A stretch of 64,000 nt of DNA. Source: Castanea sativa. Its lineage: Eukaryota; Streptophyta; Magnoliopsida; Fagales; Fagaceae. The DNA lies in assembly GCF_040712315.1 (NCBI RefSeq), contig NC_134018.1:2046001-2110000 (forward strand), written 5' to 3'. The notes under the pieces are model-generated. The model had not been told where the DNA came from, searched no databases, and worked only from the letters and a program-made list of their open reading frames with translations. How positions within the stretch are numbered: the first letter of the stretch is position 1; each line of letters starts with the position of its first letter. The position numbers and the translations under genes were made by a program. Positions 1 to 12,340 of the stretch are shown piece after piece.

Positions 1-167
1 GATTAAAACCCAAAGTAAGCTTAATTCTGTTACATGATGAGATGCTGCTGCGCTGAAAAGCCACGAGACTGGACCTACCATACGTGTCATTTGGGAACAA
101 ATGAATCAAACCCTCTCAAAGAGAAATATTTGGAAAAATACTACAGATTCTATATTTCTATTATAAA

Positions 168-274
168 CATTCTTTCACATAAGCTTAAAGTCCACAGAAA
201 GTGTGACTTGAAATTCACGATTTCTTAGACTTCAAGTCACAATTCTGTGGACTGTAAGCATATGTATAAGAATG
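168..274. other. Imperfect inverted repeat, hairpin candidate
   Basis: Two arms of about 44 nt (168-211 and about 227-274) are largely complementary, with a few mismatches and a loop of about 15 nt. The shared core is GTCCACAGAA followed by a GTGACTTGAA segment. The size and mismatch pattern resemble a plant microRNA precursor or a very short MITE. I do not recognise the arm as a known plant miRNA. The sequence shows the fold potential only; transcription and processing are unknown. Confidence 0.45.
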
Positions 275-1334
275 TATTTAATAGGATGTGTATAACTACC
301 TAAATATGAATAGTTGTTTTGCGTGCTGTGTGGGAACCATATGATGGTAAATATGAAACTGTGAAGCATAGTTTCTTCATTAGGTTCAGTACAAAAACAA
401 GCATCAAGGGCCTATTTGGTGTGTAATTTTAAACAACCGTTTTTTCAATGTTTAAACACTGAAAACTATTGTAAAAAATATTTTTAAAAAAAATATATAT
501 ATATATGTTTAGTAAGAGTGTTTGATTAAGAATGTTCGAGTTACAGGTCTTAATTTAGGTTGTTCAAACATTGTATTTTGAAAACACACTAGAGCATATT
601 TTAGCTTTTGAATAGCATTACTCAATGATATTGTTGTAAACATTTTGAAGATTATGGGACCACTAATAAGACAACACATACTCTTTCTTTTCTCCACCCT
701 GCATGATTTTTTTTCTCTCCTGCACAAAAAACTAACTCTGTGACCCCCCCCCCCCCCAGCGGCGGGACGGGGGCCACCTGACTTGAAGAGTTTCAAAACC
801 TGATCTTTCGCCCATCTAGCTTCATATATGGTTTCATATTTCTCTTATATTTGTTAACCAATCAAATTGAAATTTGGTCTAGGGATTGAACCCAAAACTT
901 GAGATTCTAAACAAAATATTTCAAAATATCAAAGTGCCATAAAACCCATACCACCACTAATAACACCACTTTATTGTCTATCATTAATAACTTGTTACGC
1001 TAACAATTGCGAAAAAATTCGTGAGAGTTGTGTTATGTTGTTATGAATGCAAGCTTACTTGTCAAAAAACGCGGAAAGACTATCTCTACGTACGCCCCAA
1101 AACCAAAAGGTCCACCCCTTCCATAGAAAAAAAAAATCCACAACTTCCTCTCAAGTCTCAGCCCCTCCCAGGTTTAATCCTCCAATCCACTACAAATATT
1201 GTCTACTATATATTATCAAGAAATAAAAATGTTTTCTAATTCCTATATGTCTATTTTTTAGAAGTGATCAAATATCTCCTAACCAACTTCTAAATATTGT
1301 TTATTTTTCCAATTCATTTTCAATAACTTCCAAA

Positions 1335-1368
<34 letters not shown>

Positions 1369-2365
1369 TTCAAATGAATTTATTTATTTTTCTTACTATT
1401 ACCAAATAACAAGTTTAAATTTCTTATATTTAGATTAATCTTTTGAGAGGATATATTTATGACTGTATATTAATTTCTTTTATTTATAACTTTTACTAGT
1501 ATGAAGTTAATAGAGAAATCTTAACATTTGATGCATTCTATCATTCTTAATAGATTTTGCAAGTGGACATATTTATTCTTTTTAACAACAGCAAGAAGGT
1601 AATTGGCAACTTTCTTTTAATATAATATCATAAGAGTAGGAATGTGGTTGGTTTCCTATTTTCTGTCTCTACTCTGTTTTCCATCCTTATCTTTTGCCCC
1701 TGCCCTATCCTCACTTTGGGGCAGTTTTTTCTTTTTATTTTTTTCCCACCCATAGTTGGTACCCACAGACACCTGCCCTACCCCACTCATTATTCTTCTC
1801 CTTCGATTAATAATTTATTAAAGAATTAAGTTCTAAGACTACAAAACTATCTAATAATACAATAATTTAAGTCTTAAAAACCATTAAAACAATTCAAACA
1901 TATATAGAAATATAGCAACTAAAATTATAAACATGAAAACATAAAAATCAATAATACAACACCCAAAAAATTCATAAAATTTAAAGTTTGAAAATTAAAG
2001 AACATATATGTCATGTATATAAAAAAAAAAAAAAGGATAAAAAAATATTTTTAATTTTTAATTATAAATGGAGTGGGTTCCCCCAACACCCGCACCATCC
2101 AAAACCTATTTTAAGGGAAGGATTTAATCCTTTTCCTTCCCCCATTTGGTATGCAAATTAGGGCGGATTGGATAACCACGGGGGCAAAATTAAATAACCA
2201 TCACTACATATGAGAGTAATTTTAAGTAATTAAGTCATAAATTGTCCAGATGTTCTCACCAAGGTCAAACATTTTTTAAGATGATAGAGATGGAGAGGAG
2301 AAACTGAAAAGATTAAATAATAATAATAATAATAAAAGACTCGAGTGTTTAAAACATATGACAAA
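275..2365. other. Gene-free AT-rich flank
   Basis: No coding sequence with supporting features is seen. The stretch holds a run of 14 C at 744-757, an (ATT)n microsatellite at about 1335-1366, several poly(A)/poly(T) runs and short spurious open frames. It is not matched elsewhere in the window, so it lies outside the duplicated block that starts near 2366. Confidence 0.6.
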
Positions 2366-3203
2366 ATGTTAACAGATGGGCCATCTCACTGAAGAAAAAG
2401 TATACAAAGAAAAGAAAGAGCTTAGTATGCTCAGCTATATGATTGATGCAGACAAGATTTGGTTTGGTGATCATGTATGTGTCTATTTCTTTAATTAGTC
2501 CATCATCGAGAATCTTGGACCTTGTCTAATTAATTGATCATGACATATATCACTGTACACAGGACATATCTAAGTTCTAATTTCTAAAAGATCACATTAA
2601 AAATGATATTAAAAAATCATAAAGAAGAAAGTGGACCTCTTGTTCCATATGTGAAAGCTTCATTGTTCAAAACAAGATGGGGTCTCTAGCTTTTGCAAAG
2701 TCCTAAACAACAAAACAAAAACAAAAATTAATTATGTACCAATATTGTTTCATGGATGCGATATCTTGGCATGGTGGGTAATGTTAATAAAATAATAGGG
2801 ATGCCACTCGAGGAAGTTGACATGTATGCATGTATATATAGTTTATTTTTGTAATTAGAAGTTTGTATTCAAGGAATATTACAGAACATGAAGTTTATGT
2901 GTTTGAGTTCGATGGTCTAGGTCTTATTCCTGATGTAAAGGATCTGAAGCGCACTTGACGGGTTAGACCTCTTTTAATATATTACTTACAGGAAACTATG
3001 CAATGACTTTTTTATTATTATTATTATTGGTGATTGTACATTTGAATTAAAAATATAACCTAGTACCACCCTCAAACAGCAGTATCAAAATACAGATATT
3101 GATCAGAAGAATATACCAGGGTACAAAGCGAACAAGTCTGTTATCTATGTCGATTTTATGACAGAAATTATCTTGTTATAAGATTAATTGTTCACACTAT
3201 ATC

Positions 3204-3208
<5 letters not shown>

Positions 3209-3242
<34 letters not shown>

Positions 3243-3554
3243 GTTTTTTCCGTGGTCAAAAAATCTTGACTTGTGCTTTATGACTGGCTTCTCAAAACAA
3301 GTTTGATTTTTTGTTTTATAAGTTTGATTTTTTCTTTGCCTACGAATGATATATTTTGATATTTACCAAATAGTATGATTAGAATCTTTATTCCATGACA
3401 CGGTTAGAGTGGGGTTCACATAGCAGATCTAGAAGGTCCTTGAACACGGTTAGAGTCAAGAATTTTCGAGTGGGGGCTCGGATTACAGTATTGAAGCATG
3501 GTTAAACTACACAAATTTATACATACATATGCATACATATAAGAATATGTGATT

Positions 3555-3621
<67 letters not shown>
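3209..3621. repeat. (TC)n and (GA)n microsatellites
   Basis: A (TC)n run occupies 3209-3240 and a (GA)n run of about 62 bp occupies 3559-3621. The paralogous runs in block B are much shorter (33131-33148 and 33480-33507), so the tracts changed length after duplication. Confidence 0.9.
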
Positions 3622-3622
<1 letters not shown>

Positions 3623-4282
3623 TCTTGATTCAATTTCTCTTTTAGAATTTTGAATAGCATATATCATTTCATCATATATATTTTTATTTTTATTTCCATT
3701 TTATAAATATTTTTGACATCTTTAAAATCTACCAATTTGAATGTTAGAATTTATGAGATCTAAATTTTTTTGCTTTTAGTTTTATGAAAGAGCTCATACT
3801 TTTTGGAGGGTCAAGCACAAAAAATAAATATTAATTATATTTTTAAAAGGATTAATAAATCATATATTATATAATAAATGTTGAGTTCTAGAAGCTATGG
3901 TTCCATCAACTGGTTATCTTTTTTATATAATGAATTTATGCAATATTATTAATTACTTATGAAAATAGTTTAGTTTATAAGAAACTCTATTACCAATATA
4001 TCGTGGCTTGATATGAAATTTTACTTTTAAGTAAAACTTTATTACATGTTTCAAGAAATTTATTACTTTATGTCAACTAAATTTTTATTTAAAAATTCAA
4101 TAAATTTACAATAACATATAATTAAATTATTAAGATAGTTTTAATAATATAATAATTGAATTATAGTAAGTCATAGGACATTTTATAGAAGGAAAATATT
4201 AAAATTACTATCAATTTACTATAAAAACTTACAAATTAATATGACAACAAATTAATGCGATTGGGTTTTTTTTTTTTTTTTT

Positions 4283-4318
<36 letters not shown>

Positions 4319-4557
4319 TTGGTATTATATCAACAACTTAATAGATAAAATTTTAATTGCTTTTCTTTTTTCATGTTCAAAAGATGACAATCCATTTGGA
4401 AGGCTTACGCAAGGAAAATACATATTTTTAATTATTAACTCATGCAGACGTCATAAATTGGAAGCACAAGAAACCAGGTGAGCAAGAACAAAAAAAAAAA
4501 CAAAAGGTTTGAATCTCAATTCTCATGGATGAGGTTGAAATATTCATCAAATGCCTA

Positions 4558-6331
4558 TCACATTGTGAAGCAATTGCTAGGGTATGGATCATAAACCACT
4601 GCATAGTACAAGGGCACTCGAGGATATTGGCCATAACTTGATGACCATAGAATTGGAGTTGGGTTGTCTTCTCCTTTCTCAGGTTTCTTCTCAGCACTAC
4701 TTCCTTCCAATTTTTGCACACTCTCTATGGTGGCATAGCCAAGCTTCTTCCTTAATGAGCGGGTCAAACTAGCTGAATCAACTCCATCTCCAATCACTAC
4801 AACTTGACTTTTACCTGCTCCTTCAATTGCTACTAAGGTCACGCCTGTTTGAAAATTGTTAAAATAATAGTTAAATGATTGAATTTGCTATTTTCTAGTA
4901 GCTTAAACTATATATTGGATAAATTGATAATTTTTCATTATATTAGAGCATGTGGTTTTGAGCTTGTACATTTTTAGACCCCTTAAAACACAGGTTGTTT
5001 AACCTAGTTATTTAGCCAAGTTATTAACTTAGGTAAATTATTTAGATCTAGGTTAAAAAAATAACAATCATATCATATAAAGCAATGCGAAAATATAAAG
5101 AACACACGATATGATATAACCTAGGAAAACTAAACTAGTAAAAAATCTGGAGAGGATTTAACCTAACTATCCTCAAAGTAAAACAAATCCACTATGAAAG
5201 AATTGAAGTTTTACAATAGCGACTTAGACCACTAACATCCTATTGCTACCTCAAGTAGAAAACTTACTACCACGAGTTCATGGACTACTTCTTTCTCAGA
5301 TCCACAGCATCCACAAGTACACCACTTGTATTTCTTGAAAGTTCTTTATTCAACAACTAAATTGATCACCAATCTCTCGACATTAATCTCGATCTTGATA
5401 ACCCTAAGTATGTATGAAGGCAAACTATGTAAATCTCACAAGAGATTCACACATACATCATAAACAACAACAAGACTCTAGAGAGTTTTGGGTACAAAAC
5501 CTTAGATCTACAAAAAAGGCACACTCTTCTCTCTCTTAAAAGCTCTCTTAAAAACATGCTTAGGGTTTCCTTTGTATACTAGAAAAAGTAGACCTGAAAC
5601 CCTAACCCTTAATGGGTTTGAATTGTTGTTTGTGCCTTAATTAAAATTCTGTAGATACGACTCTCGATCAATCGAGTCAGTCTCTCGATTAGTCGAATCA
5701 GACAAATTTTGAATTCTTCTTTTTGCAGCTTTCTTCTTCTTGAATCTTGACTTGAATCACCTTGAGCATTGACTAGTAATACCTATAGACTCTAAGATTT
5801 ATATCTAGACAAGTTTATGTTCACGATTTGCCAATTGTTCTAAACTTTTAGAACTTAACAAAGCTCAAACCATTACTATGCTCTATCTTCCAAACAATTA
5901 TAAAAAGTTAAAAATCTTAACTGTTGATCCCTATATATTAAGAGGGAATTTAGGCTCATATTTGAGTAATAATATTAGAATAAATAAATTTATACATGTC
6001 TAACCCGTTAACATATAGCCTAGAATGCAGTTTTCAAAAGCAAAAGAAATTTGAAATTTGATACGCAGTTGCACACCTTCTGACACAGCAGCAATCTTCA
6101 TGGCCTTGGTTCTGTATTTCTCACAATTTATTTGCACCTTCATTATTATCTTTTGCTGCATCATTGGATATGCTTAACATATAATGCATTAGCATCTTTT
6201 AACTGGAATAAAATATAAAAAGACAAAAGACAAACCGTTTTCTTTAGTGTTAAATACTCAAAACGTACTTTCATTTCATTGATACATGTAACTTGTTTAG
6301 GAGGAAAAATTGAAAATGTGATTACCTTCAT
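4558..6331 (-). CDS. HMA-1: small HMA-domain isoprenylated protein (HIPP47-like), degenerate metal site
   Basis: Three exons on the minus strand, 6326-6331, 6077-6155 and 4558-4844, give 123 aa with GT-AG introns (phase 0 after Met-Lys, phase 1 after a Gly codon). The product has the beta-alpha-beta-beta-alpha-beta HMA layout: strand 1 at about residues 3-11, metal loop 11-16, helix 17-25, a GVTLVAIEG strand, VVVIGDGVDS, then an SLRKKLGYATI helix/strand. The loop reads I-N-C13-E-K-Y16, so the second Cys of CxxC is Tyr (TAC at 6114-6116). The protein ends in Cys-Phe-Thr-Met, a good farnesylation-type CaaX box. Small HMA proteins of this kind bind metals or protein partners at membranes. Intron 2 is enlarged by a solo LTR. 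Exon calls rest on identity with HMA-4; function is inferred from family. Confidence 0.88.
4965..5860. mobile_element. Solo LTR inside intron 2 of HMA-1
   Basis: An 896 bp insertion, absent from the same intron of HMA-4 (which is about 340 bp long), begins TGTACA and ends TTAACA. The flanking 5 bp are GAGCT on the left and AAGCT on the right, consistent with a target-site duplication with one change. There is no coding sequence. About 520 bp of the same family occurs in reverse orientation at about 45781-46300. The TG...CA ends and 5 bp duplication identify an LTR; the superfamily is not determined. Confidence 0.72.
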
Positions 6332-6414
6332 GTTTGATAGTTTGAAACAAATTGCAAGTAATAAGAGAATAATATGATATGAATGTGTGTTTATGGAAAA
6401 AGAGATCACACTGT

Positions 6415-6424
6415 CTATTTATAG
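6415..6424 (-). promoter_or_regulatory. TATA box of HMA-1
   Basis: CTATAAATAG on the minus strand lies about 85 bp upstream of the ATG at 6331. The same box is at the matching place before HMA-4 (36759-36768). It is a core-promoter call based on motif and conserved position. Confidence 0.6.
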
Positions 6425-8224
6425 TATATGAATGCTTAGTAATAATAATAATAATAAATCTGTGGGCTTGTACACACGGTTCCTACTTAAACAAATAATT
6501 GAAACAGTAAACCAACTACAAACCCCGCGTTTTCCAGAGACCGAGTCAATCCATGCATTACATTGCAGTTTCGAAGTCAGTAATTTCCTCTCTAAGCAAC
6601 TTAATTATATAAAATGTGCTATATTATATATTCATATATCCTTTTCTTATTTGTAATTATTTATGTATCTATGCTCTTGTATTACTCTAATTTTTCACTC
6701 ATTCAGTTCTATTTCTCTAATTTTTATTTTTATTATTATTTTTTTCATTTTGGAGCTATCTTATCTCGAAGTGCATTCAATTACATTACATCAATAACAT
6801 ATTGGAAGAAAACTTAGACAGTGGTAGAGGCCTATTGTTGTCACTTGTCATTATGGATTCTTTTACTTATTTGCTGTCCAGAAGTGTAAGCATATTGTCA
6901 AAAGGGAAAATATTACACTTGTTATATCCACTAATACAAATATTGATAATTAATGAAGAAATGTTCAATTTTAAAATGATGAAAAAAAAGTCCATATTTA
7001 AAACCTGAAAAAAGAAAAATGAATGTAAAAAAAAAAAAAAAGAATTCAAGAGTATTATTGCCCTTGTCAAAATATTTGATACTTCAACTTTTCCAGAACT
7101 AAGGGACTATTATATAAGTTAAATGGCAAGAAATGTGGAAAGAAAAAGGAACTAATAATTGTGTGAGGATAACTGCTCTTAGCATCCGGTTGTGACTTAT
7201 GTCGTTTTTCATCCAATTTTCTTTGCTTAGACCTCCATTTATTCAAATTTGCTATTCATACTAATACTCTCTTCTTATAATTTTCAAATAAAAATTTAGA
7301 ACAAGGTCAAATCAATTATAGGATGTTTCCTAGAGTCTATGATATTAATTTATGTAATTTTCACAAATTTACGATTGAATCACAAGGGCTGCTCTGGCAT
7401 CATCTTCCATAACCCAATTTTTGTAATAGATCTAAGATGACTATAACCTCACAAAAAATTAAGGTACGGAAAAACCTACATAAAATAATAATAAGATTGA
7501 CACATTTGTCATCACTATTCAGTATCAATTTTCAAGCTAGGTTAGCTAATAAAAATTAAAGCTAATTTTTTTCTTGTTTTGATAATTTGATAGCTGGGTT
7601 GGGGATTTGAATTTTGAACGTTTTTGTTGGAAAATATCAAGAGGTACAACTTGAACTACATGCTTCTTGGCTAAAACTAAATTGAAATATATATATATAT
7701 ATAAACCATGTAAAAAAAGTAATTATTTTTTTATATAAAAAAAGCCTAATCTTTATATGTTTTAAGATAATGCCTGACTATCAATAACTCTAGAGTAAAA
7801 AAAAAATTCTTTTTATTTGATTTAAGAAATTAAATTAATAAATTAAAATTTTTTAATAAATGATAAGATGATAAGTTTTTTTATAATAAATAATTAAAGA
7901 TGCTTGTAATAAATCTAAATAAATAATAATAACAACTTGTCAACATAAAAAAAATATTGTATCTTAGCATTACTTGCATAAACATAGATTGGTTCAGGAC
8001 AATATCTTGTATCATTTAGTAGGTGTGACTTTTTTTTTTTTTTTTTTTTTCTAAAGTCTAAACTTCGTGAATTGGAAGATTAATTCCAAAGTGGACCTCT
8101 TGCATATGTAAAAGCTAATCAGTCTCCTAATCTCATGGAACGAAAGTTCTGAAGTGTTTGGCACTTTTAGGAAGACCGAGGAATATCGTATGAAGTTTCA
8201 GCATTTGGTAGGAAAGACAATAAG
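6425..8224. other. Gene-free upstream region of HMA-1
   Basis: No supported gene. The tract is strongly conserved in block B (36770-38570) and partly in block C (46310-47098 and 48587-49240). It holds low-complexity A/T runs, a short (AT)n at about 7688-7702 (expanded to about 70 bp at 37981-38051 in block B) and no recognisable coding exon. Confidence 0.6.
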
Positions 8225-8336
8225 TGTGCGTTTAGATGTGGCGTTTTGCTCCGTCCGTGAATTTTGAGTTTTTTTAGTGGGTCTCATGGATACAATTTAC
8301 AGACCACTAAGAATTGAAAAATGTACATACTCCATG

Positions 8337-8804
8337 TGTAATACCCCACATAATATTTTTTATTTTAGAGTTTTCTTTAAAATATAATTATTGGGCTATA
8401 GGCTTTCTTTTAATTGTTGTTGCAGCCCACTACCCACTAAGCCCACATCTTATAATACAGCTACAGGAAGAAATAATCGCGCTTTATCTAAGAAAGCCTG
8501 AGGTGTTTTCCTCGGAGTTAGTACACGTACAATATTGAAGGTATTAATCGATTGTTTCAGAGGTAAGATTTCTCTCAATTAGAAACAAGAAAAAAATTAG
8601 AATTTTATTAGGTTATTTAGAAATTTGATTTTTGATCCTAAAATTTATATTCTAATGTTTAGGTTTTCCGTTGGATTAGATATTAGATTTGAGCCCGTGG
8701 GATTTCACGAATCAATATTTTTTTGTTTAAGTTTTCTATTGGATCGGTACATATAATGAATAGATTGAAGTCAAACAATTCGGCTCTCCTTCTTTCATTG
8801 AATT

Positions 8805-8842
<38 letters not shown>

Positions 8843-9030
8843 ATGGTTAAAGAAGGTTAAGAAGAAGTCAAAGAAGGGGCTACGGTGAATTTGTGTATAT
8901 ATATATATAAAGGTTAAAGAATAAGTCAAAGAAAGTGGCTATTGTTCTTCTTGAATTTGTGTATATATATATATATATATTTTTTGGTTGAAGAAGAAGT
9001 CAAAGAAGGTGGCTATTGATCTTTAGTTGG

Positions 9031-9099
<69 letters not shown>

Positions 9100-9162
9100 G
9101 AATAGAAGAAGTCAAATATTTCGGCTGTGGTTTCTTTGCCTCTGGACTTATGCTATGCCGTG

Positions 9163-9237
<75 letters not shown>

Positions 9238-10907
9238 GATATTAGGATAGTTGTAAAGTTTTCTATGGTAGATATATATATATATATATAATATGGCTTG
9301 GTTGGGGTTATGTATATTAACTTAAACTCTAAAACTTTAGCTGCTGCCTCTAGGTTCTGATAAATTACTTTGCATTAGTGCTATCATTAGTTCAGCAAAG
9401 TATTTTACTAGTGAGTCAATTCTTATAGTTTAGTAAAATTTATATTTCGTAGAGGATATTGAGTAATTTTCATAATTGATTATAGGTCCGATTTAAGAGT
9501 GTCTTGAGGCTCTTTGGAGATTATTTTGGCTGGACTTTCAGAGTGATTTGAGTGCGGTAAGTAATTATGCATAATATGCACAAGTTTTGTTCTTTAGGTT
9601 CTTAGAAGTTAAAGATTTTCAAAGTTATATTTTTAAGCTTACATTTTTTTAAAAGTTTATCAAAAAGCATTTTTTTACACTATTGAAAGAGAAATTTTAA
9701 TTGGTTTTTAAATAATGTTTTAAAAGAAATTTCAAATTTTAAATAACGATTTGAATGTCCAAAACCCATTTAAAAGAAGATTTTTAACTAAACTATTTTA
9801 TGAAAATAATTGAGTTTCAAAGTAAGTTTTCTAAAAAGATTTTTGTTCTTTAAATTGTTTCAAACCAACGATTTCGAAATCATATTCTTGTTTTTCAAAT
9901 GGTATTTAAGACGTTCCTTTTAGCAAACTGGATTTTCAAACTTATTCAAGAATTGTAAAAACATTTATATAAACTCTTCAGTTCCTATTCGTTCCCTAAG
10001 AGAGTCAAGCATCTTTTGATTTATGTTTCAATTTGATATTGTGATATTCAATATATCTTTATTGTTAGAACAATTGTTAATATTGAGAAAATTATTATAT
10101 GTTGTATAAACTTTATTGTTTGTGATATGTGACTCAAAATGAGTGTTTTTAGAATTGATCAGATATATATGTGTAAATCCGCTCACAGGATTGTATGTGA
10201 GAATATGTGTTGATCCCTCACCAGCAGGGGTTAGATGTTGGTATCCGCTCACAGGATTGTATGTGAGAATATGTGATGTGTATATGTGACACTGTGCTCT
10301 GATCAATTATTTGTATGTGTTTCCAAAAGATTTTAAGATATGATTATATGTGTATTAAGTGATTCTTTAAATGTTTTGAAAACTATATTGGATATTTTGA
10401 GTGTAATTGTGAAATTAAACTCGTGCCTTGCTTGACTCTATTCCGTTGTGTATTCTGTATAATTACTTACTAGATGTGTGGCTCACCCCATCAATTAATA
10501 TTTTCAGATTAAAGTATAGTTGGGAATTAGAACCTTTGGACCGCTTGTGAGGTGCAAGGTAGAGCGTGGAAGTTTTAGGCGGCTTCAGTGTTACTTGAAG
10601 ACTCATTAAATTTTAGTTACCTTTGTTTTGTAGTTCACATTTTATATAATGGAGTTTAACTTCAATTTGTGGAGTTTTGAAAAGATTATTAGTTATTATT
10701 ATTTTTATTTTCCGCTTAGACTTTACAATATTTTGGAGATTATTATAAATTGTGGATTTTGTTTTTTTATAAGAGGTTTATCAGAAGCATTGTTTATTTG
10801 GAGTTTTATTGAATTAAGTTTAAATAAATTGTGTTTTTTTGAGCTAAGTAAGGTTAGCAAGTTAGTCAGGTATCTAAATTCATGTTTCATGAATTTGGGT
10901 CTTGACA
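8337..10907. mobile_element. Solo LTR of about 2.57 kb, probably Ty3/gypsy
   Basis: The element begins TGTAATACCCC and ends GGGTCTTGACA, and is flanked by a perfect 5 bp direct repeat CCATG (8332-8336 and 10908-10912). There is no gag or pol coding sequence, so it reads as a solo LTR left by recombination between two LTRs. The long LTR and the TGTAATACCCC start are typical of some plant Ty3/gypsy chromoviruses; that assignment is inference. It contains a (TA)n-bearing minisatellite and a repeated 30 bp segment at about 10178 and 10246. Confidence 0.78.
8805..9290. repeat. (TA)n-embedded minisatellite
   Basis: Three to four diverged copies of a unit built of AAGAAGTCAAAGAAGGTGGC, a short spacer and a (TA)n tract lie at about 8841-9120. 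The (TA)n tracts differ in length; the longest are about 9033-9097 and 9167-9234. The array is inside the solo LTR. Confidence 0.75.
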
Positions 10908-11324
10908 CCATGTATTTTTAAGTTCCACGATACTATTTATACTTTTAAAAATTATTTTATTATAATATTTTTAGTAATTAATTTTCAGTTTTTACCATAT
11001 AACCTGTATCCAAATATAATGCTCTTTTAAGAAACTTTTATGGGTAAAATAAATCTGACTTGAAGTCTGCCGCGTGTGCCGTTACTTTTGCTTTCCTGGC
11101 TGCGTAGGTGAATGTGGGGGCAGTAGTTTGACGTTTTGTTTGGTAGATTCTACATCTCATCCAACTTTTTCTTCAATAACTAATGTTACCGATGAAGAAT
11201 AAAGTTTTTTATAGACAAAGTTTTTTAATAATTAAAATTTTAAAATTCACTTAAAAAAGAAATATGTTAAAAGTTTGAAGAGTTTCTCTCCAAACTAGTT
11301 TAGAAAATAACTTTGTTAATGAAT

Positions 11325-12332
11325 CAGTGGTGGCTCCAAGAATTTTATTCAGGGTGTTTCTTAGGAAGTATAAATTGCACAATTTTATTTTTTTTTAGCC
11401 TTTAGGTAATTAGGTTTGATTCAATGTTATTAATTCCATTCTGTTCCGTTCCGACCATAACGGCCAGAAAATACCATGCCGGTAAACTAACTGGAACAGT
11501 AACCCACCCTATTCCACTACGGAAAAAATTTCGAATCATTCCGGTCTATTTCAGGTGTTTCGGGGTGTTTCGGAAAATACCGGCCGAAATTCAAGATTCG
11601 GCTGGCATGAAGTTTGTGCTTAAAAAAAAAAAAATTCTTAAAACCAAAACAAATTTGCATTTTGTAAACCAAAAAACCACAAAAAGAAAAAAAAAATGAA
11701 AAGAAAAGAAATGAACACCTTGACAGCTAAAAAAAATCATATTAAGAAATTTGAGACTCAAAATTTAAGAAGAAGCATTGCCGCACTGGTATTGGTAGAA
11801 GACATAGAAATTGCGAACAAGAAGGAAGGAAAAACATAGATGTAAAAGTGTAGATGAAGATGTGATAAAGTTTAAAAGTATGAAGTGTAAAAATCGAAGA
11901 GACAGAATATGTATGTGGTTAAGAATAAATAAGAAAAATTAATTAAAAATGAGAAGTAAGTGATATATGTTTGGAGAGGAAAAATAATACTGTAATAAAA
12001 AATAATAAAATGTTGAAAATTATGTTGTATTGGACAATGTGCTTAGTCAAATGAATCAAGTCACTGTTTAGCCTGTAGTAATTTTATTATAATTTTTTTT
12101 TTAGTTCAATTTTTTTTGAGTTTTTCCTTTTTGCTTGAAAGACCCCAATATATTGTTAAGTTACTCAAATTATGGACAAAAATTTAATTTTATTGACATA
12201 AAAAATTTCAGAGTTATCCCAAATTTTTTTAAGGTAAATAAATACAAAATTTTAAATTATTATATAATTTTTTTTTTAAGATTAGGGTGGATGTCCTGGG
12301 ACCACCCTGCCCATAAGGTGGTGCCGCCACTG
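11325..12332. mobile_element. hAT-like non-autonomous DNA transposon
   Basis: The termini are CAGTGGTGGCTCCA on the left and, read inward, CAGTGGCGGCACCA on the right (12 of 14 match). The flanking 8 bp are TAATGAAT (11317-11324) and TCATGAAC (12333-12340), a diverged 8 bp duplication. Block B has one TCATGAAT at the empty site near 38874. Length is 1008 bp with no transposase frame. An 8 bp duplication and CAGTGGCGG termini are typical of hAT elements. Confidence 0.8.
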
Positions 12333-12340
12333 TCATGAAC

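Larger units (their letters stand above)
8225..11017. mobile_element. MITE-like insertion split by a solo LTR
   Basis: Block B lacks this 2.8 kb: its sequence passes directly from the tract ending near 8224 to the tract starting near 11018. The outer parts (8225-8336 and 10913-11017) begin TGTGCGTTTAGATGTGG and end in roughly the reverse complement, CCTGTATCCAAATATA. The inverted match is weak and the target duplication is not resolved. The inner part is the solo LTR listed separately. A related short MITE with a TGTGCATTTGG start lies at 44997-45197. Confidence 0.5.

Noticed and set aside
3416..3667. Minus-strand 83-codon frame rich in Leu-Ser
   Set aside because: It is a translation of the (GA)n microsatellite and its flanks; the shorter tract in block B breaks the equivalence and no domain is present.
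5590..5612. AACCCTAA-like bases suggesting telomeric repeat
   Set aside because: Only one or two partial units inside the solo LTR; no tandem array.
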